A DNA stretch of 13,384 bases from an uncultured Clostridia bacterium (GTDB lineage Bacteria; Bacillota; Clostridia; UBA1381): positions 1 to 13,384 of the forward strand of contig CAKSGP010000013.1 in the NCBI GenBank assembly GCA_934454745.1. The letters are read 5' to 3'. Of the stretch, positions 1 to 4,906 are shown in pieces. Below the pieces are notes generated by a model. The model was given only the letters and a program-made list of their open reading frames with translations, was not told the origin of the DNA and searched no databases. The stretch's first letter is position 1. Every line of letters begins with the position of its first letter. The position numbers and the translations under genes are program-made.

Positions 1-1
1 G

Positions 2-526
2 TATGTCCTTGAAAAAGGAAAGGAACCTGAATCTGAACACGAAGCCGACAAGAACGCCCCCAAAAGCAAAATTGAAGTAGCCGCCAAAGAATATGGCATA
101 TCAAAAAATACGGCAGCAAGACTTTTGCGCATCAATGAACTGACAGATAATTTCAAAAAAATGGTTGATGATGGCAGAATAAAGGTTCGCCCGGCTGTTG
201 AGCTTTCATATATTGACGGAATATATCAGAATCGCATCTTTTCTCTTGTAGTCAAAGATAAAATTGACGTTATTGATATGAGAATGGCAAAGGCGTTCCG
301 GGAAGTGTGCAGCAACTACGCTGACCCCTCAACAGAAACCTTTGAACAGATTCTTACCGGAGAATATTTCGACGATGATGAACCAAAGGAAAAAGATGTA
401 AAAATTACCATTCCCAGAGCCAAGTATAAAAATTACTTTGCAAAATACACAAAGCAGGAAGCAGCAGATATACTTGATAAGGCTCTTGAAATGTATTTCA
501 GCAGCCTTGAAGAGCAGAAGCAGTAA
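2..526 (+). CDS. ParB-like DNA-binding protein, C-terminal part (5' end cut by the window)
   Basis: The frame is open from the window edge to the TAA at 524-526, giving 174 visible residues; no start codon is in view. Residues 23-50 form a helix-turn-helix of the ParB/RepB/Spo0J type, with the core KEYGISKNTAARLLRINEL and then a helix containing GRIKVRPAVELSYI, which is the usual continuation in this family. The N-terminal ParB CTPase/nuclease motifs would lie upstream and cannot be checked. The tail is charged and ends in a short coiled-coil-like helix rich in Glu and Gln. ParB-like proteins of mobile elements usually take part in segregation, maintenance or regulation. A DUF6075-like gene follows after 28 bases, suggesting one operon. 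A TTG at 125 is only an internal codon, because the homology starts upstream of it. The family is well supported; the exact role is inferred. Confidence 0.8.
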   Translation, partial: YVLEKGKEPESEHEADKNAPKSKIEVAAKEYGISKNTAARLLRINELTDNFKKMVDDGRIKVRPAVELSYIDGIYQNRIFSLVVKDKIDVIDMRMAKAFREVCSNYADPSTETFEQILTGEYFDDDEPKEKDVKITIPRAKYKNYFAKYTKQEAADILDKALEMYFSSLEEQKQ

Positions 527-554
527 AAGCATAAAAACCGAAGGAGAGTAAACT

Positions 555-923
555 ATGAATTTTGTAAATGATATTCACGAACAGAAGTATGAAGCTCTGG
601 TAAAGCGTATGAGTGCAGAAAAAGACGTGTACAGAAAGGCTCTTGCCTATCTGATTACCGCTGACGAAGCGTGCGGCAACCACATCGAACAGATTTATGA
701 TTTTGATGACCGCTGCATAAAGCTTGAGAGCCTTAATGCTGGCTGGCTTACAAGCACTTCACGCAAAACTCTTAGCTTGGCGTTCAATCTGTACACAGGC
801 TGTACCGATTGGGCAGACAGAGCATCAGATTGTGCTGTCGCTGATATCTTCTGCTGCTGCCTTGCACCTTATTACTGGGAAGCAATTAAGCTGCGTTATC
901 CCGAATATTCAGCATCAGCTTAA
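555..923 (+). CDS. DUF6075-like small protein, function unknown
   Basis: This 122-residue protein starts at an ATG preceded by AAGGAGAG at 541-548. From memory, its pattern fits the DUF6075 family of Firmicutes mobile elements. Matching features are an N-terminal FVNDIHEQKY segment, a central LNAGWLTSTSRKTLSLAFNLY block (family members usually have GWQTS followed by AFNLWNG), and a closing block CCLAPYYWEAIKLRYPEY. It is rich in Cys (seven, with CCC near residues 99-101) and aromatic residues. It has no signal peptide or membrane helix, so it is probably cytosolic. The family has no function I can name. It sits just after the ParB-like gene and probably shares its transcript. Family membership is fairly likely; any activity is unknown. 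Confidence 0.75.
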   Translation: MNFVNDIHEQKYEALVKRMSAEKDVYRKALAYLITADEACGNHIEQIYDFDDRCIKLESLNAGWLTSTSRKTLSLAFNLYTGCTDWADRASDCAVADIFCCCLAPYYWEAIKLRYPEYSASA

Positions 924-982
924 TAACGAAAACAATAAGTTAAAAGCCGAGAACGAATTGAATGACAAGAGCAGTAAAATAG

Positions 983-1009
983 GCTTGTGTATCGGTTCAA
1001 TACACAAGC
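983..1009 (+). other. Intergenic perfect stem-loop
   Basis: GCTTGTGTAT at 983-992 and ATACACAAGC at 1000-1009 form a perfect 10-bp stem around the 7-base loop CGGTTCA. No T-run follows, so it is not a standard intrinsic terminator. It lies between the DUF6075-like gene and the next start codon at 1035 and could be an RNA processing or stabilising element. Confidence 0.55.
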
Positions 1010-1034
1010 TACACCGGCGAAGTGAGGGAAAAGA

Positions 1035-1472
1035 ATGATTGAAATTAAAATAGGGAAGCAAAGCGAAGGAATTTCCTTTTCTGGAATAGAAGCACAGTTG
1101 GCAGACTGTGCAGTGTGTATTCTTCATACATATATAGCTCACAAGGATTTCCAAAACGATTTTCTCAGACATCCGAATGAGCAAAATGAGCTGCTCGAAC
1201 CATATGTTAAAGCATACCTTGACGGTCAGGATCATGAACAGAGGAATATTGGGAATAACATCCCTGACTACAATAAATTACTTGTGTCATTCTCACGTTT
1301 GATACTTATGATGTATGTGAATGAGCCAGATTTCAAAAGCGAGATGGATAATATATCAAAATACAGCGTCAAGTTTGAAAAAAGCTTTCCTGATGTACAG
1401 CAGGCAAGATTGATATTTGCCCAGTACGCAAAGCTATTTTGGAAGGCGAGGAAACATAAAAGCCATGGGTAA
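1035..1472 (+). CDS. Hypothetical protein, 145 aa
   Basis: I do not recognise this protein. It begins at an ATG preceded by the purine-rich GTGAGGGAAAAG at 1022-1033, which gives good ribosome binding. It has no clear signal peptide. The N-terminal third holds a Cys-containing, mildly hydrophobic helix (ADCAVCILHTYIAHKDF). The middle has a hydrophobic stretch (LLVSFSRLILMMYV, about residues 82-95) that could be a buried helix rather than a membrane segment. The C-terminus is basic (KARKHKSHG). Its end overlaps the next small gene by 8 bases, which implies translational coupling. Codon use resembles its neighbours. It is probably an accessory gene of the mobile element. Confidence 0.7.
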   Translation: MIEIKIGKQSEGISFSGIEAQLADCAVCILHTYIAHKDFQNDFLRHPNEQNELLEPYVKAYLDGQDHEQRNIGNNIPDYNKLLVSFSRLILMMYVNEPDFKSEMDNISKYSVKFEKSFPDVQQARLIFAQYAKLFWKARKHKSHG

Positions 1473-1641
1473 GTTTATAGGATGTCTTGTTTTGATAATA
1501 TGTTTGCAGTTACTTAGGCATTATTTTCACTTGTTTTGTGAAGCCATGAAAAAAGTAGAAGAGAAAATACAAAATGAAGAAAATGCAAAGAACAGCGAGC
1601 TTTTAAAAGATGACAGCAAGAAGCACCATATCATTAAATAA
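1465..1641 (+). CDS. Small single-helix membrane protein, 58 aa
   Basis: The ATG at 1465 lies 8 bases inside the end of the preceding gene. GGAAGGCGAGG at 1441-1451 could serve as the ribosome binding site, although the spacing is long. An alternative in-frame ATG at 1417 would lengthen the overlap without a better site. Residues 4-22 (FIGCLVLIICLQLLRHYFH) form one hydrophobic helix. A charged, Lys/Glu-rich tail of about 35 residues follows, probably cytoplasmic. There is no cleavage site, so it looks like a simple membrane anchor. I do not recognise a family. The overlap with the gene above argues for a coupled pair. Confidence 0.55.
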   Translation: MGKFIGCLVLIICLQLLRHYFHLFCEAMKKVEEKIQNEENAKNSELLKDDSKKHHIIK

Positions 1642-1653
1642 TCTTTTCAGAAG

Positions 1654-1682
1654 TTGACTTTTGCGTTGTAAGATGGTATAAT
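1654..1682 (+). promoter_or_regulatory. Sigma-A promoter with extended -10
   Basis: TTGACT at 1654-1659 and TATAAT at 1677-1682 are separated by exactly 17 bases, and TGG directly precedes the -10 hexamer (extended TGn form). It is the best promoter in the window. It would transcribe the HipA-like remnant and the structured region 1872-2206, and may read on into the lipoprotein gene at 2230. Confidence 0.85.
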
Positions 1683-1714
1683 AAAATATAGTAGATTTTA
1701 AATGAGGTGATATT

Positions 1715-1870
1715 ATCGGATATCTGCTTATGAATAAAAATCATCCGATACTATCAATGAATATTGAAGATGGGGTTATTTTATCTATAGATGAACTTAT
1801 AAACGAAAAGTATCTACCTGTCGGAATCTCACGCAACAATATGAATAAAACAACTGGTCAGGAACGATAA
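1715..1870 (+). pseudogene. Truncated HipA-like N-terminal fragment
   Basis: The readable frame gives IGYLLMNKNHPILSMNIEDG, then a short loop, then EKYLPVGIS, and stops at TAA 1868-1870. This resembles the first 45-50 residues of HipA-family toxin proteins of Clostridia, which begin with a YxLMxKN strand and carry a conserved LPVGI before a WW/RSIPASR segment. Here the frame ends before that segment, and no continuation is visible downstream. The match starts upstream of the first ATG (1730), at codons ATT/ATC just behind the ribosome binding site GAGGTGA (1704-1710), so the original start codon may be lost. It could still make a 46-aa peptide from 1730. The similarity is from memory and moderate. 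Confidence 0.5.
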
Positions 1871-2020
1871 TTCATTCCCCAGTGGGAAATGATCGGGGGA
1901 CTTTGCTCCCGTAAACCGAGATAGTGGCGGTAATTCTTCCTTTAGGAAGTACGTTTCACTCTCTGGTAAGGTTTAACTGCATACATTCATTCCGTATGCA
2001 CATCACTGCCCAACGTTAGG

Positions 2021-2106
2021 GTTGTAACTCACACTTGTGTGTGTGATGAAAGTGCAAAATTCAATAGTTATTTTGTTGTAACTCATACTTGTGCGTGTGA
2101 TGAAAG
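2021..2106 (+). repeat. Pair of 32-bp direct repeats, each containing a hairpin
   Basis: Copies at 2021-2052 and 2075-2106 start with GTTGTAACTC and end with GTGTGATGAAAG. They differ at two positions only and are separated by 22 bases, giving a 54-base period. Each copy folds as TCACAC/GTGTGA (first) or TCATAC/GTGTGA (second) around a 6-base loop. One difference becomes a G-U pair and the other falls in the loop, so the stem is preserved at RNA level. Confidence 0.8.
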
Positions 2107-2122
2107 ATAGTTGAAGGTGATT

Positions 2123-2230
2123 ATGTCGTTATCGACAAGGAACAGTCCCAAGGTTGGGAAAGATAAACAACCCAAAGCAGTAAAATTTCTTGACAAGGAA
2201 ATTTTAAAATTAAGACAGGAGAGATTATAA
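2123..2230 (+). CDS. Possible 35-aa leader peptide or small protein
   Basis: An ATG at 2123 follows GAAGGTGA (2113-2120) with short spacing, and the frame ends at TAA 2228-2230, which overlaps the ATG of the lipoprotein gene (TAATG). The peptide is basic, beginning MSLSTRNSPKVGKDKQPKAV and continuing with an amphipathic helix to its end. It has no signal peptide and I recognise no family. The overlap favours translational coupling to the lipoprotein. Against it, three hairpins (2124-2137, 2146-2159, 2181-2206) cover nearly the whole frame, which fits a structured leader better than a gene. Confidence 0.35.
   Translation: MSLSTRNSPKVGKDKQPKAVKFLDKEILKLRQERL
2181..2206 (+). promoter_or_regulatory. 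26-bp dyad ahead of the lipoprotein gene
   Basis: TAAAATTTC at 2181-2189 and GAAATTTTA at 2198-2206 are perfect inverted arms, with weaker pairing further in. It lies just upstream of AGGAGA (2217-2222), the ribosome binding site of the gene at 2230. It could be an operator or an RNA hairpin that affects translation. It contains TTGACA at 2190-2195, but no -10 lies at proper spacing. Confidence 0.45.
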
Positions 2231-3141
2231 TGAACACAAAAAAAATGATCGCAATGATATCCGCAGTAGTAATGTTTGGTGCGGTAGCCGCAGCTTGCGG
2301 AAGCACAGAAGAAGGAAAAACTCCGCACACAACATATTCAATGGACGATATAAACAATATGTCCGAAGATGAGCTTGCGCAGGCACTGGAGGACGCTGCA
2401 AGCGAAATAGAACAGAGCGAAAGTGCCGAACAGGGATCTTCCGAAGAAGCCGAAAGTATCGATCTTTGGCAGGACGTTGAGGTAACCTTCCACGGTGCAG
2501 ATAGGTTAGCCTCGGTTACAATAGAATACGTTGGTGATAATCAGACAATCAAGGATAATGTAAAATTTTATTTATATTCTAATCCTGAGTCTGCCGACGC
2601 ATTTGACACCTATAACGGATCAACCACAGTTATAGCAGCTGAATACGATGAAGATGTTCTGAAAGAAGCAGGCATTGTTTTAAAGAAAAACAAAGATTCT
2701 CTTCCAAATAAGGTAGAGGATATAACCGATTATAAACATTATACCGTATCTGGTCTTGGTCCTCGAATTGAAATAACAGATGATACAGATACTACACCAT
2801 TTGTAGCAGTGGTAGATGCAGCAACGGAAAAAATAAAGGAAAAAGCACAGGACGGAGATGATGATTTTCAGTGGGCAAAGGATAATGAGATATTTCCAAC
2901 AGAGTTTTACTTGGAAAAGGGAAAAATCGGCGGTGGATATATTTCTTATGCAGATAAGGATGGTAATTTCCTTGCGTGGGTAGAATTAGATAAACTTAAC
3001 AGCTTGAACGAAGATGGCACATGGTGCAAAAATGAGTGGATGGCTTATAAATCAGTAGATTTAATTCACCTTTATAAATATTCACCCTCTGTAATATCAT
3101 CTGATGCCGATAAAGGAAGATTTATCAAAGTAGAATTTTAA
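2230..3141 (+). CDS. Secreted lipoprotein, 303 aa, function unknown
   Basis: The ATG at 2230 follows CAGGAGAG (2216-2223). The N-terminus is a lipoprotein signal: NTKKM, a hydrophobic core, then VAAAC with the lipidated Cys at residue 23. Mature protein would be anchored on the outer face of the membrane. Residues 38-80 are strongly acidic and low in complexity (many Glu, Ser, Asp, Ala), a typical surface spacer. The remainder (about 80-303) looks globular, with beta-rich segments such as VEVTFHGADRLASVTIEYVG and an alternating Lys/Asp-rich C-terminal half with several Trp and Tyr. I recognise no domain. The gene ends 20 bases before an intrinsic terminator, so it is the last gene of its transcript. 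In a conjugative element a surface lipoprotein could serve contact, exclusion or signalling, but nothing here proves that. Confidence 0.85.
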   Translation: MNTKKMIAMISAVVMFGAVAAACGSTEEGKTPHTTYSMDDINNMSEDELAQALEDAASEIEQSESAEQGSSEEAESIDLWQDVEVTFHGADRLASVTIEYVGDNQTIKDNVKFYLYSNPESADAFDTYNGSTTVIAAEYDEDVLKEAGIVLKKNKDSLPNKVEDITDYKHYTVSGLGPRIEITDDTDTTPFVAVVDAATEKIKEKAQDGDDDFQWAKDNEIFPTEFYLEKGKIGGGYISYADKDGNFLAWVELDKLNSLNEDGTWCKNEWMAYKSVDLIHLYKYSPSVISSDADKGRFIKVEF

Positions 3142-3160
3142 TTTAATAAAGCGGTTTCAT

Positions 3161-3194
3161 AAAAAGAACAGCCTTTGGGCTGTTCTTTTTTTTT
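3161..3194 (+). terminator. Intrinsic terminator after the first lipoprotein gene
   Basis: AAAAAGAACAGCC (3161-3173) pairs perfectly with GGCTGTTCTTTTT (3178-3190) around a 4-base loop, and the T-run continues to 3194. The symmetric A-run and T-run could let it work on both strands, but no gene on the - strand needs it. Confidence 0.93.
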
Positions 3195-3223
3195 ACCCAT
3201 TTCGCATTATAAAAGTTTTCAAA

Positions 3224-3244
3224 ATATTAAGGCACATTTAATAT
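3224..3244 (+). other. Inverted repeat upstream of the 10-bp array
   Basis: ATATTAA (3224-3230) and TTAATAT (3238-3244) are perfect 7-bp arms around GGCACAT. It lies 16 bases before the tandem array and might belong to the same control region. The AT-rich arms make chance occurrence quite possible. Confidence 0.3.
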
Positions 3245-3259
3245 ATGAATTTCAGTGTC

Positions 3260-3339
3260 CTTTGTTGCACTTTGTTGTAGTTTATTGTACTTTGTTGTAC
3301 TTTATTGTACTTTATTGCACTTTGTTGCACTTTTTTGAC
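3260..3339 (+). repeat. Eight tandem 10-bp repeats (CTTTGTTGTA type) in front of a promoter
   Basis: Eight consecutive 10-mers fit the consensus CTTTRTTGYA: units begin at 3260, 3270, 3280, 3290, 3300, 3310, 3320 and 3330. Variation is almost limited to position 5 (G or A) and position 9 (C or T). Unit 3 starts with G, and unit 8 (CTTTTTTGAC) merges into the -35 sequence TTGACA. The 10-base spacing places every unit on nearly the same face of the DNA helix, as expected for cooperative binding by a regulator. Repeat number could also change by slippage. Confidence 0.9.
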
Positions 3340-3360
3340 AAATTTTGATTTTGATATAAT
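3335..3360 (+). promoter_or_regulatory. Promoter of the second lipoprotein gene
   Basis: TATAAT at 3355-3360 is preceded by TGA, giving an extended -10 (TGnTATAAT). TTGACA at 3335-3340 is a perfect -35 hexamer, but the spacer is only 14 bases, shorter than the usual 16-18. The extended -10 may suffice, or a regulator bound to the adjoining 10-bp repeats may be needed for activity. Confidence 0.65.
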
Positions 3361-3396
3361 AAAATCGACAAATAAACAGAAAGGATTTTATTAAAG

Positions 3397-4335
3397 GTGA
3401 AGATAAAAAAAATCAGCATTATAGCCGCTTTATGCCTGTTAACTATGACCGGATGTTCGGAAAACGTTAATACCGACACATCAAATCAACCGGAAACACT
3501 GGGCTTGTCAGATACAACAGAAACTGCAACAGCCTCATCAGGGCAGCCATCGGTAGAGGATCAGGGAATTGCCATGTGGCTGAAAAGCTACATGACAAAT
3601 CCCGATTATTTCTCGGATAAAGCAAACTATCAATATTATGCAAGAGCCATTGGAAGGGATAAAGACTACTTTTTTGATCCCAATATGTGGGAAGTATTTT
3701 ACAACGAGGAAATTAACAGGAACAGGGAAATAAGCGGATTGGATATTTACCTTGTGCGATTAAATCCGTATAAATTGCTTGAAACATATGCAGATAACAA
3801 CAACTGCACCGTTGATGAGCTATGCCAAAAAATGTCGGTAAGCAAAGAGCAGCTTTATTACAACTGGGGCTATGATCCGGCTTCGGTCAATTATTATGAA
3901 AACCATAAGAACAACACTGTAACGTATTCGGTAGAAGAACAAAAGATATTTGGCATTTACAATAACGAATCCCGGGATGCTGTTATGAGTACACACATGA
4001 TTATTTACGATCATAACGAAGGAACAATGCCATATTACAGTTCATTGTATGATTCAATGTACGTGGCGAGAAGAGATTATTTGAAAGCATATACAGACGG
4101 ATATTTCTACAGCGACTTTACAGATGATGAAAAAAATCCTGCATTTAAAATAAACGGCATCGGAATAAGAGCTGTCATTCCACTTTCTATTATGAATTCG
4201 TTTACTTATGCAAAAGAAGAGGATAAAAACATAACCGTAATGATAAACAGCAGTCCTTTTGCCTATGGCTGTACGGACAAGGATAAGCTTGACCTTGAAG
4301 CAATTTACAAGTACATTGACGAAAATCAGGAATGA
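3397..4335 (+). CDS. Secreted lipoprotein, 312 aa, function unknown
   Basis: Translation begins at GTG 3397, with AGAAAGGA at 3378-3385 as ribosome binding site; the signal sequence starts right there, supporting this start. The N-terminus KIKKISIIAALCLLTMTGC is a lipoprotein signal with the lipidated Cys at residue 20. A Thr/Ser-rich linker covers about residues 21-52. The mature part is rich in Tyr, Asn and Asp, with segments such as YYARAIGRDKDYFFDP, and near residues 140-150 a VDELCQKMSVSKEQLYYNWG stretch that looks like a small helix-turn-helix-shaped unit of extracellular protein. I recognise no family, and it shares no obvious similarity with the lipoprotein at 2230. It has its own promoter and repeat array upstream, and the pilin candidate follows closely, so it may be the first gene of the conjugation operon. 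Confidence 0.85.
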   Translation: MKIKKISIIAALCLLTMTGCSENVNTDTSNQPETLGLSDTTETATASSGQPSVEDQGIAMWLKSYMTNPDYFSDKANYQYYARAIGRDKDYFFDPNMWEVFYNEEINRNREISGLDIYLVRLNPYKLLETYADNNNCTVDELCQKMSVSKEQLYYNWGYDPASVNYYENHKNNTVTYSVEEQKIFGIYNNESRDAVMSTHMIIYDHNEGTMPYYSSLYDSMYVARRDYLKAYTDGYFYSDFTDDEKNPAFKINGIGIRAVIPLSIMNSFTYAKEEDKNITVMINSSPFAYGCTDKDKLDLEAIYKYIDENQE

Positions 4336-4365
4336 TATCTGAGATATCTGATTGGATTTTCCAAT
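4334..4365 (+). promoter_or_regulatory. Two adjacent palindromes before the pilin gene
   Basis: GATATCT (4334-4340) and AGATATC (4342-4348) are perfect 7-bp arms around one base. ATTGGA (4351-4356) and TCCAAT (4360-4365) are perfect 6-bp arms around TTT. The pair begins at the stop codon of the second lipoprotein gene and ends 28 bases before the pilin ribosome binding site. They may be operators; a nearby TATAAA at 4370-4375 lacks a well-placed -35. Confidence 0.45.
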
Positions 4366-4409
4366 TTGATATAAATACTTATATTTATTTTACAAGGAGG
4401 TTCTCAGAA

Positions 4410-4802
4410 ATGGGAGAAAAGATGGAATACGCAGTCGCCTCTGCGGCTGCAAGTGCAACTATCAAGACGGTTAAGACTGTAAATTGGATCAGGGCAAGAA
4501 AGGCAGCAAGACTTATATTCTCTGTTGCTCTGGCAATGACAGTGATATGCGCTTTTACAGTAGTCGCATTCGCAACTAATGCCCCCTCGACATCAAATAA
4601 CGGCGGAGGAGGAGAAAAAGTAGCCGAGTCAATGATTACCGAAATTAAGAAATGGGTTGGAATCATTGCAGGCGTTGTAATTGTATTCGGTGCAGTAAAT
4701 GCTGGTCTTGGCGTTGCAAATCAGGATGAAGCAGGAAGAAACAGAGGCTTTATGACCATGGCAGGCGGCGCAATTATGGAAGCTGTTGTTCAGCTTGTAT
4801 AA
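4410..4802 (+). CDS. VirB2/Maff2-like pilin candidate
   Basis: The ATG at 4410 follows a strong AAGGAGG (4394-4400), so this start is preferred over the in-frame upstream ATG at 4332, which has no such site. The 130-aa product has a long basic leader, a first hydrophobic helix at about 35-55 ending in AFA/TNA (possible signal peptidase I site near residue 55), a Ser/Asn/Gly loop, then two helices at about 82-101 and 114-130 joined by a polar turn NQDEAGRNRG. Long leader plus two short helices is the layout of VirB2/TrbC pilins and of Maff2 proteins in Firmicutes elements. It would be the membrane-stored subunit of the conjugation channel. The channel protein, PrgI and VirB4 genes follow. The role is inferred from layout and position; the primary sequence is poorly conserved in this group. 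Confidence 0.7.
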   Translation: MGEKMEYAVASAAASATIKTVKTVNWIRARKAARLIFSVALAMTVICAFTVVAFATNAPSTSNNGGGGEKVAESMITEIKKWVGIIAGVVIVFGAVNAGLGVANQDEAGRNRGFMTMAGGAIMEAVVQLV

Positions 4803-4820
4803 ACCCCAAATCTAAATTAA

Positions 4821-4866
4821 GTGTCAAAGGGAATATCGCATATCTATTCTCTTTGACACATTTTTA
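4821..4866 (+). terminator. Terminator-like stem-loop after the pilin gene
   Basis: GTGTCAAAGGGAATA (4821-4835) pairs with TATTCTCTTTGACAC (4845-4859) over 15 bp with one G-U, around a 9-base loop, followed by ATTTTTAT. The T-run is moderate, so it may be a partial terminator that lowers expression of the downstream channel genes relative to the pilin. Confidence 0.72.
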
Positions 4867-4906
4867 TCATTGTAAAATAAATATAACTATGAAGGGAATG
4901 AAATAA

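Larger units (their letters stand above)
1872..2206 (+). ncRNA. Candidate large structured RNA (possibly HEARO/omega-RNA-like at its 5' part)
   Basis: About ten hairpins follow one another. H1 is 1872-1892 (TCATTCCC with GGGAAATGA, one bulge). H2 is 1894-1899 with 1906-1911. H3 is a long branched stem: ACCGAGA 1915-1921 pairs with 1960-1967, then GTG 1924-1926 with CAC 1957-1959, tipped by CTTCC/GGAAG at 1936-1949. H4 is TGCATAC 1978-1984 with GTATGCA 1994-2000. H5 is 2009-2011 with 2019-2021. Two repeated hairpins lie in 2021-2106, and further stems at 2124-2137, 2146-2159 and 2181-2206. An alternative long-range pairing joins TAAACC 1912-1917 to GGTTTA 1970-1975. There is no long frame, and a strong promoter sits upstream at 1654. 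The hairpin-then-TAAACCGAG motif and the chain of stems recall the HEARO RNA of IscB elements, but no IscB gene is present. The RNA class is unproven. Confidence 0.45.

Noticed and set aside
724..1038. Second reading frame inside and after the DUF6075-like gene, ending in an ATGA overlap with the next gene
   Set aside because: Its start is within the DUF6075-like gene, which has the better ribosome binding site and family match. The end part is low in complexity and covers the stem-loop.
1417..1464. Upstream start for the 58-aa membrane protein
   Set aside because: It would add residues from inside the preceding gene without a clear ribosome binding site or better membrane layout.
2021..2106. 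CRISPR array
   Set aside because: There are only two repeats, not identical, with one 22-base spacer and no cas genes in the window; it is kept as a direct repeat pair instead.
2107..2230. Start of an IscB gene after the HEARO-like region
   Set aside because: The short frame here has none of the expected N-terminal PLMP-type motif and stops after 35 codons, so no nuclease gene is present.
2190..2231. Promoter directly before the first lipoprotein gene (TTGACA at 2190, TATAAT at 2226)
   Set aside because: The two hexamers are 30 bases apart, and the second overlaps the start codon.
4332..4409. Upstream start for the pilin gene
   Set aside because: The in-frame ATG at 4332 overlaps the lipoprotein end, has no ribosome binding site, and would read through both palindromes. 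The ATG at 4410 has AAGGAGG at good spacing.
4853..4887. Promoter for the channel protein gene (TTGACA in the stem-loop arm, AT-rich sequence after)
   Set aside because: Candidate -10 sequences lie at 14, 19 or 23 bases from the hexamer; none is convincing, and the hexamer is explained as part of the stem.
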